Below, one piece after another: positions 46,076 to 55,271 of a stretch of DNA of 64,000 nt (position 1 is its first letter; each line of letters opens with the position of its first letter). The notes under the pieces were generated by a model. That model saw only the letters and a program-made list of their open reading frames with translations. It was not told the DNA's origin and made no database searches. Both the position numbers and the translations under genes were made by a program. This DNA comes from Leptolyngbya sp. FACHB-8 (lineage in GTDB: Bacteria > Cyanobacteriota > Cyanobacteriia > Elainellales > Elainellaceae), in the NCBI RefSeq assembly GCF_014695575.1, contig NZ_JACJOO010000059.1:1-64000 (forward strand). Direction: 5' to 3'.

Positions 46076-46818
46076 ATTGGGCACTACCCATACCCTAGTC
46101 TCAGTTCGCCAATCGAACTCTTAGATGGCGTAAAGTTGTGTCATAGTTAGCGGATTTCATCGGCTATGCAGGATGGTATAAAGGCTCCATATCTGGCAGA
46201 CTAATGTAGTGTGACGACATCTAAAAAGCTCTTCTAAAGTTGCTACTTTTGGTAGATGACGTACTGAACAATTCTTACCTTGCCCGACCCAAAAACGTTA
46301 TATAAAGTCAAGGATTTTAGAGCAGCATTCGAACGACTGGTTATAAACCATCTACTGATATATCTTGTGTCCGCTACACATAAAAATCTATTTTGTAAAT
46401 AGACCGTAAAGTGGAATATAGACGAAACTTAGAATTGTAATAATAGATTAAGTTGGAATCAGTTTTGCTGACGTTCGTTTTTTAACATTTGCTTGGGGCT
46501 CCTTACGGAATCTGAGCACTACTGCAAAGGTACAGTACAACCCTTTTTGGCTATCCCTATTTAAGTTCTTTGTACTTAATTTTTAGTGGGCTATAGCCCA
46601 GCTTCTGTTGTGCACGTGGACGCTTTTTCTAAAGGAAGTTAGATTGTCCTCTATCTACGTCTAGATGTCGGGACAGAAAAATTTAGCCTAGATGGAGTAT
46701 AGATTTTTCTGTCCCTCAGCTTGGCGCTGTCAAGCTGAGACGGCTATGGGGACGTCTTCTCGATGAAACTGCAACTACATCTTGCTCTATCCGTTGAAGG
46801 ATTTGTTCGAAGGCCCTC

Positions 46819-49461
46819 ATGCTGGAACTCCTCAAGCACGTTTTCTCCCCGAATGCCTACGTTCCCCATGGTCATTGTTACCTCTGGCAAACCCCTCTTG
46901 TAGGGCTGCATATTTTGAGTGATGGGTTGACGGCGATCGCCTACTTTTCGATCCCCATCCTGCTCATTTACTTCGTCCGCCAGCGCCAGGATATTCCTTT
47001 TTCAAAGGTGTTCATTCTATTCAGCTTGTTTATCTTGCTCTGTGGAACTGGGCATCTAATTGATATTTGGACGCTGTGGTATCCCGTCTATTGGATATCC
47101 GGCATCGAGAAGGCAATGACAGCTATCGTTTCAGGCTACACCGCGTTGTCCCTGGTGGAATTGCTTCCTCAGTTTCTCTCTCTCAAGAGCCCTGAGGAAT
47201 TGCAGCGCATTAACGAGGAATTAGAAACACAAATTACCGAGCGCAAGCGTGCTGAAGCTCTCTTAGAGAGCCGTGTAGAAGAACGCACTGCGGCTCTAGT
47301 CCAGGCCAACGCAGCCCTTGAAGCGGAAATACGCGAACGCACTGCCATTCAGATCAATCTCCAGCAAATGGCAAAACAGGAGCATACGATGGCTCTGGTG
47401 TTACAACGAATGCGCCAGAGCCTCGATTTGGACTCTATTTTTCAGGCTACTACCGACGAGTTGCGGCAGGCAATGGAGTGCGATCGCACCCTCATTTACC
47501 GCTTCACCCCAGACTGGAGTGGTGAGGTCATCGCTGAATCTGTCGGACCAGAATGGCGTCCTGTTCTACGCTCTAGCACTCTCAAAGACTCGAGTTTGGA
47601 GCACACAGTAGATCAGCCCGCCTGCATCGCTAAACATCTGGAAGAACAGGAGCTGCTGCGGGATGACACCTACTTCAAAGAAACCCAGGGTGGTATTTAT
47701 CAAGAGCCCAACAACTATCGCTGTGTTTCCGACGTTTCTGAAGTTGGGTTTGAGCCTTGCTATCTAAGGCTACTGGCTGTTTTACAGGCTCGGGCTTACA
47801 TAACAGTTCCCATCTTCTGCCGCAATCAACTCTGGGGGCTTCTAGCAGCTTATCAAAATAACCAACCTCGCCACTGGCTTTCCTCCGAAATTCAAGTGAT
47901 GGTACGCATCGGCAACCAGTTAGGGGTAGCTGTGCAGCAAGCAGAGTTGTTTACTCAAATCCAGCAGCAGGCCGAAGAATTGAAAGTTGCCAAGGAGGAA
48001 GCCGATCGCGCCAGCCGAGCCAAAGGGGCATTTCTCGCTACTGTTAGCCATGAACTACGGACTCCCTTGAACGTCATTTTGGGCCTGACCCAACTGCTCT
48101 GTCGCAACTCAGAGCTACCCGAGAAGCACCTTCATCAGCTCGAAACCATTGGCCGCAGTGGCGAGCATCTGCTGTCACTGATCAATGATGTGTTGGAAAT
48201 ATCGAAGATTGAGGCCGGGGAAATCCCGCTTCACGAGGAAAGTTTTAGCTTGATGCACATCCTGGACACGTTGCAGTCCATGATGCAGGTACGGGCCGCG
48301 ACAAAGGGACTCAATCTATCTTTTTCCTGGACACCCAATTTGCCCCATTTGATTACGACTGATCGCAACAAGCTGAATCAAATCCTGATCAACCTGTTGG
48401 GAAATGCCGTGAAATTTACACCGTCCCAGGGCAACATCAGCCTGCGAGTGCAAAAGCTGCCAATTAGGCCCTCCCCCGGCTCTCACTCAACGCGTTGCCA
48501 GCTCGTATTTGAGGTAGAAGACGATGGCCCTGGCATTGCTACCGACGAAATTCCCCATCTGTTTAAGCCGTTCTTTCAAACCCAGACGGGCCTCAATGCG
48601 ATGGAAGGGACGGGATTAGGGTTAGCCATCAGCCAGCGTTACGCCCAGTTAATGGGAGGAAATATTACAGTCGAAAGTGAATTAGGCCAGGGAAGTAAGT
48701 TTACCCTGGCGATTCAGGCTGGCCTGTCGGACGTGCTCCCCCTGCCCTTACCCGTCACGATTCAGGGGCAGGTTAAGGGATTGGCAAGCGACGAACCAAC
48801 ACGCCGAATTCTGATCGTCGAAGATCATCCAGTCAACCGTCTATTACTGGTAAAAATGTTGAGTTTACCCGGATTTGAGATCCAGGAAGTGGAGGATGGA
48901 AAAGCGGCGATCGCTCTCTGGCAGTCCTGGAAACCCGATTTAATTCTGATGGATATTCAAATGCCGGGGATGAATGGGTACGATGCGACCCGGTGTATTC
49001 GTGAAATTGAACAGGCTATGGGGGTTACTCGCTTAACCCCCATTATTGCAGTGACGGCCAGCGCCTTTGAAGATCAGCAGCAGGAGGCGATCGCCTCGGG
49101 CTGCAACGACATCGTAACCAAGCCGTTTAAGAGCAACCGAATTTTTGAAAAAATCGCCAGTTATGTACCCGTCCAATATCTCTATGAAGCTCAAGACCTA
49201 ATATCAGCGTCGTCATTACCGAACACCCCCACAACCCTACGTTTAGAGCCATCACTTCTAGAGTCAATGCCACCCAATTGGGTGCAAGCCTTACATCAGG
49301 CTGCAACACAAGGTAACGACCTTTGGATCTCTGAACTCCTAGCTGACATTCCTGCAGATCGTCGGGTGCTCGCACAAACATTAAATTACCTCATTCAAGA
49401 GTTTGAATTTGAGCAGATTGCTGCTGTAACTAAAAAAGTCTTGGATTTGAGCAAACCTTGA
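46819..49461 (+). CDS. Ethylene-receptor-like hybrid histidine kinase with CBCR-type GAF
   Basis: 880 residues. The N-terminal membrane domain (about 30-120) closely follows plant ETR1: SDGLTAIAYFSIPILLIYF then LCGTGHLIDIWT, keeping the copper/ethylene residues as Asp35, Cys75 and His79. A coiled coil (125-190) leads to a GAF domain (195-375) with CDRTLIYRF, a cysteine pair Cys302/Cys314 and the chromophore-site segment FEPCYLRLLAVLQARAYITVPI; Tyr follows the Cys where most phytochromes have His. HisKA (His411 in SHELRTPLNV), HATPase_c and a receiver (Asp712) follow. It is the architecture of Synechocystis Etr1 (Slr1212). Likely dual ethylene and light sensor; bilin binding is not proven. Confidence 0.88.
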   Translation: MLELLKHVFSPNAYVPHGHCYLWQTPLVGLHILSDGLTAIAYFSIPILLIYFVRQRQDIPFSKVFILFSLFILLCGTGHLIDIWTLWYPVYWISGIEKAMTAIVSGYTALSLVELLPQFLSLKSPEELQRINEELETQITERKRAEALLESRVEERTAALVQANAALEAEIRERTAIQINLQQMAKQEHTMALVLQRMRQSLDLDSIFQATTDELRQAMECDRTLIYRFTPDWSGEVIAESVGPEWRPVLRSSTLKDSSLEHTVDQPACIAKHLEEQELLRDDTYFKETQGGIYQEPNNYRCVSDVSEVGFEPCYLRLLAVLQARAYITVPIFCRNQLWGLLAAYQNNQPRHWLSSEIQVMVRIGNQLGVAVQQAELFTQIQQQAEELKVAKEEADRASRAKGAFLATVSHELRTPLNVILGLTQLLCRNSELPEKHLHQLETIGRSGEHLLSLINDVLEISKIEAGEIPLHEESFSLMHILDTLQSMMQVRAATKGLNLSFSWTPNLPHLITTDRNKLNQILINLLGNAVKFTPSQGNISLRVQKLPIRPSPGSHSTRCQLVFEVEDDGPGIATDEIPHLFKPFFQTQTGLNAMEGTGLGLAISQRYAQLMGGNITVESELGQGSKFTLAIQAGLSDVLPLPLPVTIQGQVKGLASDEPTRRILIVEDHPVNRLLLVKMLSLPGFEIQEVEDGKAAIALWQSWKPDLILMDIQMPGMNGYDATRCIREIEQAMGVTRLTPIIAVTASAFEDQQQEAIASGCNDIVTKPFKSNRIFEKIASYVPVQYLYEAQDLISASSLPNTPTTLRLEPSLLESMPPNWVQALHQAATQGNDLWISELLADIPADRRVLAQTLNYLIQEFEFEQIAAVTKKVLDLSKP

Positions 49462-49508
49462 GCCATTTGGATTTCGCCACCCCATCGATAGGATTCTACG
49501 CATTTGCT

Positions 49509-50864
49509 ATGGATGTGACAGCTTTAGAGACTGGAAACCGAGATTTTGAAAATTTGAAATTGCAGGTCATGGAAATGGTTAAGGGCGAAAAAAGAGATAT
49601 TTTAATCGTGGATGACTTGCCAGATAATCTTCGGTTTCTATCAACATTTCTCGTGAGTAATGGCTACTCGGTGCGTAAGGCAACCAGTGGTCGTATGGCC
49701 CAGGTGGCGATCGCTGCTCTCGTTCCAGACTTGATCCTGTTAGACATCAACTTAGGTGACATGAGTGGTTACGACCTCTGTCAACACCTGAAAAAGAATC
49801 CAGACACGCAAGCGGTTCCCATTATATTTCTGAGTGCAATTAGCGATGTAACGGATAAATTTAAAGCCTTCCAAATGGGCGGTGCCGATTACATCACCAA
49901 GCCATTTCAATTAGAAGAAGTGTTAGCGCGGGTTCAAACCCAATTAACCATTAGCGAACTTCAGAAAAATCTAGAGCAGCAGAATTTGCAATTGCAAGCC
50001 GCTTTAGATAGCTTGAAACGCGCTCAAGAAAATCTGATTCAACAGGAAAAGATGACCACCCTCAAACGGGTGGTAGCCGGAGTTGTGCATCAGGTCAACA
50101 ATCCACTCAGTTTCGTAGCCTGTAACGTTGATCCAGCGCGTCAATACTTTGATCACATGGCAACATTACTGGAGATTTATGAACGCAATACTGCAACGCC
50201 GATTCCTGAAGTAGAGGACTTTAAGAAGCAGATTGATTTGCCCTTTATGCTGAATGATACCCACAAAGTGCTGACATCGATTAAGCATGGGGCCCAGCGG
50301 ATTCATCGCGTTACTCAGGCACTCAAAAACTTCACGCACCTTGATGAAGCCACCATTAAAACGATTGATGTGAATGAGGATATTGAGAGTACATTGATTC
50401 TTCTGGAGCACCGATTAGGCAACGGAAAAGACGGACTTAATATTGACATTCAAAAGTGTTATGGCGAGCTCCCCTCAATCAATTGTTACCCTGAGCAAAT
50501 TGCTCAGGTGTTATTTAATATCTTGAGTAACGCGGTTGATGCGATCGCCGAGAAATGGCAAAGCCAAAGCGCAACCTTTGCCTCCCCAAGGATTACCATC
50601 ACCACCTCCGTTGTCCCCACTGACTTGTCTGATCACATCGTGATCCGCATTCACGACAATGGCATTGGCATTACCCCCGATCGCCAAGAGCGCATTTTCG
50701 AACCTTTCTTCACCACCAAAGCCGCTGGGCAGGGGCTCGGGCTGGGTCTTGTCACGAGCCGCCGCATCATTGAAGAACAGCACCATGGACAGTTAACATT
50801 TCACTCCTCTCTGAAGGAGGGCACAGAGTTTACGATTCAATTGCCAACGTTACCGGCCTGTTGA
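49509..50864 (+). CDS. Receiver-histidine kinase (response regulator fused to kinase)
   Basis: About 451 residues from ATG 49509; possible starts range from a TTG overlapping the previous stop (49458) to ATG 49569, and no ribosome site decides. A receiver domain (ILIVDDLPDNLRFLS, phosphorylatable Asp encoded at 49743 in LILLDINLGD, ITKPF) is joined by a coiled coil to a histidine kinase whose H-box reads VAGVVHQVNNPLSFV (His at 50088) and to HATPase_c (NILSNAVDAI, DNGIGI, GLGLGLVTS). This is the RR-HK type common beside ethylene/CBCR kinases in cyanobacteria and probably receives phosphate from the preceding gene product. Confidence 0.88.
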   Translation: MDVTALETGNRDFENLKLQVMEMVKGEKRDILIVDDLPDNLRFLSTFLVSNGYSVRKATSGRMAQVAIAALVPDLILLDINLGDMSGYDLCQHLKKNPDTQAVPIIFLSAISDVTDKFKAFQMGGADYITKPFQLEEVLARVQTQLTISELQKNLEQQNLQLQAALDSLKRAQENLIQQEKMTTLKRVVAGVVHQVNNPLSFVACNVDPARQYFDHMATLLEIYERNTATPIPEVEDFKKQIDLPFMLNDTHKVLTSIKHGAQRIHRVTQALKNFTHLDEATIKTIDVNEDIESTLILLEHRLGNGKDGLNIDIQKCYGELPSINCYPEQIAQVLFNILSNAVDAIAEKWQSQSATFASPRITITTSVVPTDLSDHIVIRIHDNGIGITPDRQERIFEPFFTTKAAGQGLGLGLVTSRRIIEEQHHGQLTFHSSLKEGTEFTIQLPTLPAC

Positions 50865-51314
50865 GCGCGAACGACTATCGCGGCCCCCATATTCTGCACC
50901 CCAAACCGAAACCCAAATTTTGCCACTGTAATGCGGTAGCAAAACCTGACGTGTTGGATCCGGGATCAAGGGCCGCACAGTGCGCTACTCCTTCGTGCTG
51001 GAGTTTGGAGCAAATGGGATTTCGTAAGCTAAAAAGCTGGCTACGCCAGCTTTTTAGCTTACGAAATCCGAAATCCTGCCGAATTGCGAAACGCCCTCTG
51101 TGAGGGCGTTTCGCAATTCGGCAGGCAGATTTAGTCCAAACTTCAGATATCTCGCAGCAATACTCGCACCTAGCGGACTTGTGTCACTCCTGATCAGAAA
51201 AGTTCATTTTTGAACAGCTATGCGAAGTGTGGCTGTTCAAAAATAAACTTCCGCTTCTGAGCGCGTAGCGCTATATGAGTATGATGACAATACTTTGCCC
51301 GTGGGAGCGATGGA
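50865..51314. other. Gene-free stretch with three hairpins
   Basis: Two back-to-back perfect hairpins (51017-51069 and 51075-51125), then a weaker one at 51198-51251. TAGCGCTATA at 51266 resembles a family C end. The lpxD promoter lies in the last 60 bases. Confidence 0.5.
51017..51125. repeat. Pair of back-to-back perfect hairpins
   Basis: First: 25-bp arms 51017-51041 and 51045-51069, loop TAC. Second: 24-bp arms 51075-51098 and 51102-51125, loop TGT. The two-hairpin layout parallels families A and B, though the sequences differ and no flanking duplication was found. Confidence 0.65.
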
Positions 51315-52412
51315 ATGAAATTTAGTGAGGTCGTCCAACAACTTGGGGCGGTCGATGGCAGCAGTCTCGATGAGCGCCCCGACCTGAACCCTGAAATTAG
51401 CGGCGTGTCAGCCATCGAAAGCCCCGTGGCAGGCACCCTGAGCTACATCGAAAGCCGTAAGTACAAGACCTTCCTGAAAACTACCATTGCCCAGGGGCTC
51501 ATCTTACCGATGGATCGGGAGATGCAGCAGCAAGCCCTGGCCCACGAGGTCGTGTGGATAGGCTCGCGCAACCCACGGCTGCTGTTTGCGGAGGCGATCG
51601 CCCTCTTCTACAAACCCTTCCAACCAGCTCCAGGCATTCATCCCACGGCTATCATCGACCCTTCTGTAAAACTGGGACGTGACGTTTCCATTGGGGCTTA
51701 TGTCGTCATTCAGCCCGATGTCGTCATTGGGGATGGGGTATGCATTCATCCCAATGTGGTGATCTATCCTGACGTGGTGATTGGCGATCGCACCATCCTC
51801 CATGCCAACTGCGTCATCCATGAGCAAACGCAGATTGGGCGTGATTGTGTCATTCACAGCGGTGCCGCGATCGGCTCCGAAGGATTTGGTTTTGTGCCGC
51901 GTGGGGATGGTACCTGGTTCAAGATGGAACAATCAGGCCGCACGATTCTCGAGGATGAAGTGGAGGTGGGCTGCAATGCAGCCGTCGATCGCCCCGCTGT
52001 AGGAGAAACCCGCGTGGGAGCCCGCACCAAGCTAGACAACCTGAATCAAATTGGCCACGATGTGAAGGTCGGCAAAGACTGTATCATTCCGGCGTTAGCG
52101 GCGATCGCCGGTGGTGTCAAAATCGAAGACGAGGTCGTTTTAGGAGGACAGGTTGCCATCAGCAACCGCGTGGTTGTGGGCCGAGGCACCCGAGCCACCA
52201 TGCGATCGGTCATCATCAGCAACACGGAACCGGGCAGTGTTGTATCCGGGCATCCTGCCATACCCCACCAAACCTGGCTACGCAGCTCTGTTCTCAGCAG
52301 TCGGCTCCCCGAAACGCAACAGACGATCAAAGACATGCAAAAGCAAATTGCCGAGCTTCAGCAGCAGCTCGCAATTCTCCAGGCCCAACTGCCAACGGTT
52401 CATTCCTCGTGA
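51315..52412 (+). CDS. lpxD: UDP-3-O-acylglucosamine N-acyltransferase
   Basis: 365 residues. It transfers a 3-hydroxyacyl chain from ACP to the 2-amino group in lipid A synthesis. A uridine-binding N-terminal domain (1-100) precedes a left-handed beta-helix of hexapeptide repeats (about 112-310, for example VVIGDGVCIHPNVVI). The catalytic His is in LNQIGHDVKVG (usual QIxHNV), and GSEGFGFVP is conserved. A C-terminal helix (330-360, KDMQKQIAELQQQL) aids trimerisation. No other lpx gene is nearby. Nine bases separate it from the LysR gene. Confidence 0.92.
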   Translation: MKFSEVVQQLGAVDGSSLDERPDLNPEISGVSAIESPVAGTLSYIESRKYKTFLKTTIAQGLILPMDREMQQQALAHEVVWIGSRNPRLLFAEAIALFYKPFQPAPGIHPTAIIDPSVKLGRDVSIGAYVVIQPDVVIGDGVCIHPNVVIYPDVVIGDRTILHANCVIHEQTQIGRDCVIHSGAAIGSEGFGFVPRGDGTWFKMEQSGRTILEDEVEVGCNAAVDRPAVGETRVGARTKLDNLNQIGHDVKVGKDCIIPALAAIAGGVKIEDEVVLGGQVAISNRVVVGRGTRATMRSVIISNTEPGSVVSGHPAIPHQTWLRSSVLSSRLPETQQTIKDMQKQIAELQQQLAILQAQLPTVHSS

Positions 52413-52421
52413 GGAGCCGTT

Positions 52422-53333
52422 GTGATTGAACTCAGGCATCTGCGCTATTTCATGGCCGTTGCCGAAGAGCTGCACTTTGGCCGTGCAGCCGAACGCCTCC
52501 ACATGGCGCAGCCCCCGCTCAGCCAGCAGATTCGTCAGTTAGAAACAGAACTGGGGTTTGACCTCTTCCATCGCACCCGACGTCGGGTCGAGTTGACAGA
52601 GGCGGGACAGATTTTTTTCAAGGAATGCCGCAAGATTTTTCAGCAGCTAGATCTGGCCATTCAGAAAGGGCAACAGGCCAGCCGGGGTGAAATTGGACAA
52701 TTGAGCATTGGCTTTGTCAGTTCGGCAGCCTACAACGTGTTGCCCGAGATCTTGCAAAGCTTCCGCACTCAGGCCCCTGATGTAACGTTGGAGTTGCAGG
52801 AGTTGACCAGCGACCAGCAACTCACCCGTTTGCGAGCAGGACGGTTAGATGTCGGCTTCGTTCGCCCCCCCATGACGGACGAGCAGTTCGCCAGTATGAC
52901 CGTTTTTCAGGAGGATTTAGCGGTAGCCCTGCCTGCCCACCACCCTCTGGCTGCGGAAGCCATGGTACCGTTGCGATCGCTCGCCTCAGAACCCTTCATC
53001 CTGTTCCCCCGCCCCCTCGCCCCCGGCCTTTACGACCAGATTATCAGCCTCTGCCAGCGGGCCGACTTCAGCCCGCGTGTGGTTCAGGAAGCCATTCAGA
53101 TGCAAACTATTGTCAGCCTGGTAGCAGCAGAGATTGGGGTAGCAATTGTCCCCTTATCTCTGGAAAATTTGAAACGTACGGGAGTCATATACCGCCCGTT
53201 ACAAGAGGAAACCCCTCAGGCGGCGATCGCCCTCATCTGGCAGAAGGAACAAGTCTCTCCTACCATTCAGCGTTTTCTAGATGTAGTTAAGGCCATCATT
53301 CCAGCCCAGCATTCACCCAACCTTAAAGGCTGA
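52422..53333 (+). CDS. LysR-family transcriptional regulator
   Basis: 303 residues, GTG start. N-terminal winged helix (MIELRHLRYFMAVAEELHFGR, then PPLSQQIRQLE) and a C-terminal type 2 periplasmic-binding-like effector domain (91-295). It resembles the BenM/CatM/CbbR-like branch with LEQELTSDQQLTRLRAGRLDVGF-type sequence. The co-inducer is unknown. It lies nine bases after lpxD on the same strand and faces the flavin monooxygenase of the Nit1C locus tail to tail (16-base gap), so regulation of that locus is possible but not shown. Confidence 0.9.
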   Translation: MIELRHLRYFMAVAEELHFGRAAERLHMAQPPLSQQIRQLETELGFDLFHRTRRRVELTEAGQIFFKECRKIFQQLDLAIQKGQQASRGEIGQLSIGFVSSAAYNVLPEILQSFRTQAPDVTLELQELTSDQQLTRLRAGRLDVGFVRPPMTDEQFASMTVFQEDLAVALPAHHPLAAEAMVPLRSLASEPFILFPRPLAPGLYDQIISLCQRADFSPRVVQEAIQMQTIVSLVAAEIGVAIVPLSLENLKRTGVIYRPLQEETPQAAIALIWQKEQVSPTIQRFLDVVKAIIPAQHSPNLKG

Positions 53334-53349
53334 AAGCCTTTAGGCTAAG

Positions 53350-54627
53350 CTATGAGCCGATGGCAACCTCATTGACCGTTTGCATCACAACAGGGGTAAC
53401 TTGATGGCGCGAAGCAATACAATCTACCAGGTAGTGGGCATCGCGGGCGATACCTGAGAAGCGACCCGAGCCCCAGGTATAGAGCCAGGGCAAGCCCAAA
53501 AAATAGAGGCCACGCAAGGGAGTAATACCCCGATTGTGCGCTGGGTAACCCTTGCCATCAAAAACAGGCAGTTCAATCCACCGAAAGTCCATATGATAGC
53601 CTGTGGCCCAAATGACCGTACTGATTTCGGTGACGGGGAGTGCGATCGCTTCTTCCCCTTCCGTCGGTTCCCACAGGGGCACATAGGGCGGCTCAGTAGG
53701 CGCTTCAATGTGGTGCTTCTCGATGAAGGTATCGATGGTGCGCTTGATGCTCTCGGCGACACCATCAGCCTGATCGAGATTGGTCTTCAGATCGTCGCCA
53801 AACTCCAATTGGTTATTTTGAATTCGCAGTAGGCGACCATGAAGCTGCATTCCTTCGGTAGCGAACTGGCGCAGATCAATTTCTTTGCCCCCATCGCGGC
53901 CAGAGACGTAATGATTGGTACGGGCGCGTACACCGTCTTTTTGGGGGTGTTCATCTACAGGCAAATCGTAGTAACCCATCTGATCCAACCAATCCACCAC
54001 ATCTTTACCCCGATAGGTACGAGGCGATCGCGGCGCACTCCCCACACATAAATGCACTTGCCGTCCAGCCCGATGCAAGTCCTCCGCGATCTGGCAACCT
54101 GACTGCCCTGTGCCCACCACCAATACCGCACCTTCTGGTAAGGATTCAGGATTTTTGTATTGGGATGAGTGCAGTTGAGTCATGGAATCAGGGAAGCGTT
54201 CGGCGATCGCTGGAATTCGGGGATTATGATACCCACCTGTCGCGATCACGACATGATCTGCGGTGTAGTCACCAATGGAGGTGTCGATTTCAAAGCCACC
54301 CGCTTCGCCCTGCCGCAGACGGGTGACTTCCACACCTTCACGAATGGGCGGCTCAAAAGAGCGGGCATAGTTCACGATGTACTCGACGATCGCATCCCGT
54401 CCCATAAAGCCTTGGGGGTCATCTCCCGTGTAGGGAAAACCCGGCAGTTGACATTGCCAGTTGGGTGTTACGAGGCAGAAGGAATCCCAACGTTTCGAGC
54501 GCCAGGAATGGGCAATTTGATACTTCTCAAAGACAAGATGCTCGATGCCGCGCTCTTTCAGGCAGTAGCTCATCGATAAACCTGCCTGCCCACCGCCCAC
54601 AATGACAACCGGATAGTGTGACCGCAT
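53350..54627 (-). CDS. Flavin-dependent monooxygenase, MSMEG_0569-like (Nit1C)
   Basis: 425 residues from ATG 54627 (a TTG three codons upstream is possible). Two Rossmann motifs: VVIVGGGQAGLSMSYCL (FAD) and VLVVGTGQSGCQIAEDL (NADPH). WATGYHMDFRWIELPVFD corresponds to the ATGY element of flavin-containing and Baeyer-Villiger-type monooxygenases. It belongs to the flavoprotein family always found with the Nit1C nitrilase cluster. It is transcribed divergently from the rest of the cluster from its own NtcA-type promoter (54672-54713). Substrate unknown; an N-oxidation or oxygenation of a nitrogenous intermediate is a guess. Confidence 0.88.
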   Translation of the reverse strand: MRSHYPVVIVGGGQAGLSMSYCLKERGIEHLVFEKYQIAHSWRSKRWDSFCLVTPNWQCQLPGFPYTGDDPQGFMGRDAIVEYIVNYARSFEPPIREGVEVTRLRQGEAGGFEIDTSIGDYTADHVVIATGGYHNPRIPAIAERFPDSMTQLHSSQYKNPESLPEGAVLVVGTGQSGCQIAEDLHRAGRQVHLCVGSAPRSPRTYRGKDVVDWLDQMGYYDLPVDEHPQKDGVRARTNHYVSGRDGGKEIDLRQFATEGMQLHGRLLRIQNNQLEFGDDLKTNLDQADGVAESIKRTIDTFIEKHHIEAPTEPPYVPLWEPTEGEEAIALPVTEISTVIWATGYHMDFRWIELPVFDGKGYPAHNRGITPLRGLYFLGLPWLYTWGSGRFSGIARDAHYLVDCIASRHQVTPVVMQTVNEVAIGS

Positions 54628-54671
54628 GTATCGCAACCTCAGGAATGTTTGCTTGGGAGTGCTGTGTTTGC

Positions 54672-54713
54672 ACCTTAAGGGCTGATTCCGTGCAGCCTTG
54701 TACTTTGCGTTAC
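54672..54713 (-). promoter_or_regulatory. NtcA-activated promoter of the flavin monooxygenase gene
   Basis: Read on the minus strand: perfect GTA-N8-TAC (54713-54700, GTAACGCAAAGTAC), 22 bases, then TAAGGT (54677-54672), a perfect TAN3T -10. This is the canonical class II NtcA promoter geometry (20-24 bases). A start near 54665 leaves a leader of about 38 bases. Confidence 0.82.
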
Positions 54714-54820
54714 AGAACGTGGAGGTTTAGCGGTATTTATAGGTAGGGCAGGTTGACTCAAGCGTTATCACAAAGTTTTTGTCGATTTACCTATTGATTT
54801 GAATAGTAGGTAGTGCTTTA

Positions 54821-54887
54821 AACGTATGAATGGGATGTAGTGGAAGGGGCACGAAGCGCCCCTTCCACTACATCCCATTCATACGTT
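54821..54887. repeat. Hairpin family D copy
   Basis: Perfect 30-bp arms (54821-54850 and 54858-54887, beginning AACGTATGAATGGGATGTAG) with a 7-base loop. Its last five bases ACGTT are duplicated on the far side of the adjoining family B element. Confidence 0.78.
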
Positions 54888-55011
54888 AACCTCAGTTCGG
54901 GATAAGCTGAAGTGCTCATTTTGGCGTGCGCAAAGCGCACGCCAAAATGGGCGTTTTCGAGTGCCGCGCGTTGCGCGGCACTCGAAAACGCCCTTAACCC
55001 GAACTCAGGTT
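54888..55011. repeat. Hairpin element family B, 124 bp, inserted beside a family D hairpin
   Basis: An intact copy, AACCTCAGTTCGGGATAAGC to CCCTTAACCCGAACTCAGGTT, with two hairpins. Flanking ACGTT repeats (54883-54887, 55012-55016) indicate insertion exactly at the edge of the family D hairpin. Confidence 0.8.
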
Positions 55012-55144
55012 ACGTTAAGGCATGATCACTACAGACCTGAGGTAAGAAACCTGGCACTTTCGATAGGGGCGATCGCACAAATCACTCCATCATTCCATTG
55101 CAATAGAATGATCCCCTATCGATACAGCCAGATCTAACGATTTT

Positions 55145-55186
55145 GTAAAAGCAGATACAGGGACAACCTTTCACCCCCCGTAAGGT
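55145..55186 (+). promoter_or_regulatory. NtcA-activated promoter of the main Nit1C operon
   Basis: Perfect GTA-N8-TAC (55145-55158, GTAAAAGCAGATAC), 22 bases, then TAAGGT (55181-55186), matching TAN3T. A start near 55193 leaves a leader of about 79 bases. The spacing and -10 hexamer equal those of the divergent promoter at 54672-54713. Confidence 0.85.
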
Positions 55187-55271
55187 GCTGACTAAATGTG
55201 GTTCATGAATCTCCTTCAAACACTCCACAGTTTTCTGCTTGCTCGTTCTCGATATTTAAGGACTTCCCTCC

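Larger units (their letters stand above)
45774..46818. other. Long gene-free stretch before the two-gene sensor operon
   Basis: About 1 kb. 45843-46000 holds a small palindrome interrupted by another segment; 46012-46075 is a family D hairpin. 46130-46800 is AT-rich with a weak hairpin at 46663-46715 (GGGACAGAAAAAT and complement). No small gene or RNA could be supported. Confidence 0.5.
54628..55271. other. Divergent control region of the Nit1C locus
   Basis: Two NtcA-type promoters pointing outward (54672-54713 and 55145-55186) with about 430 bp between the boxes. That spacer is largely occupied by a family D hairpin and a family B element inserted at its edge. A short palindromic AGGGGCGATCGCAC and GATCCCCTATCGAT stretch lies at 55065-55125. 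Confidence 0.7.

Noticed and set aside
45855-46124. An 89-codon frame after rlmD
   Set aside because: It runs through an interrupted palindrome and a family D hairpin; no coding signature.
53350-54636. Start of the flavin monooxygenase at TTG 54636
   Set aside because: ATG 54627 gives the usual short N-terminus before the FAD-binding strand.
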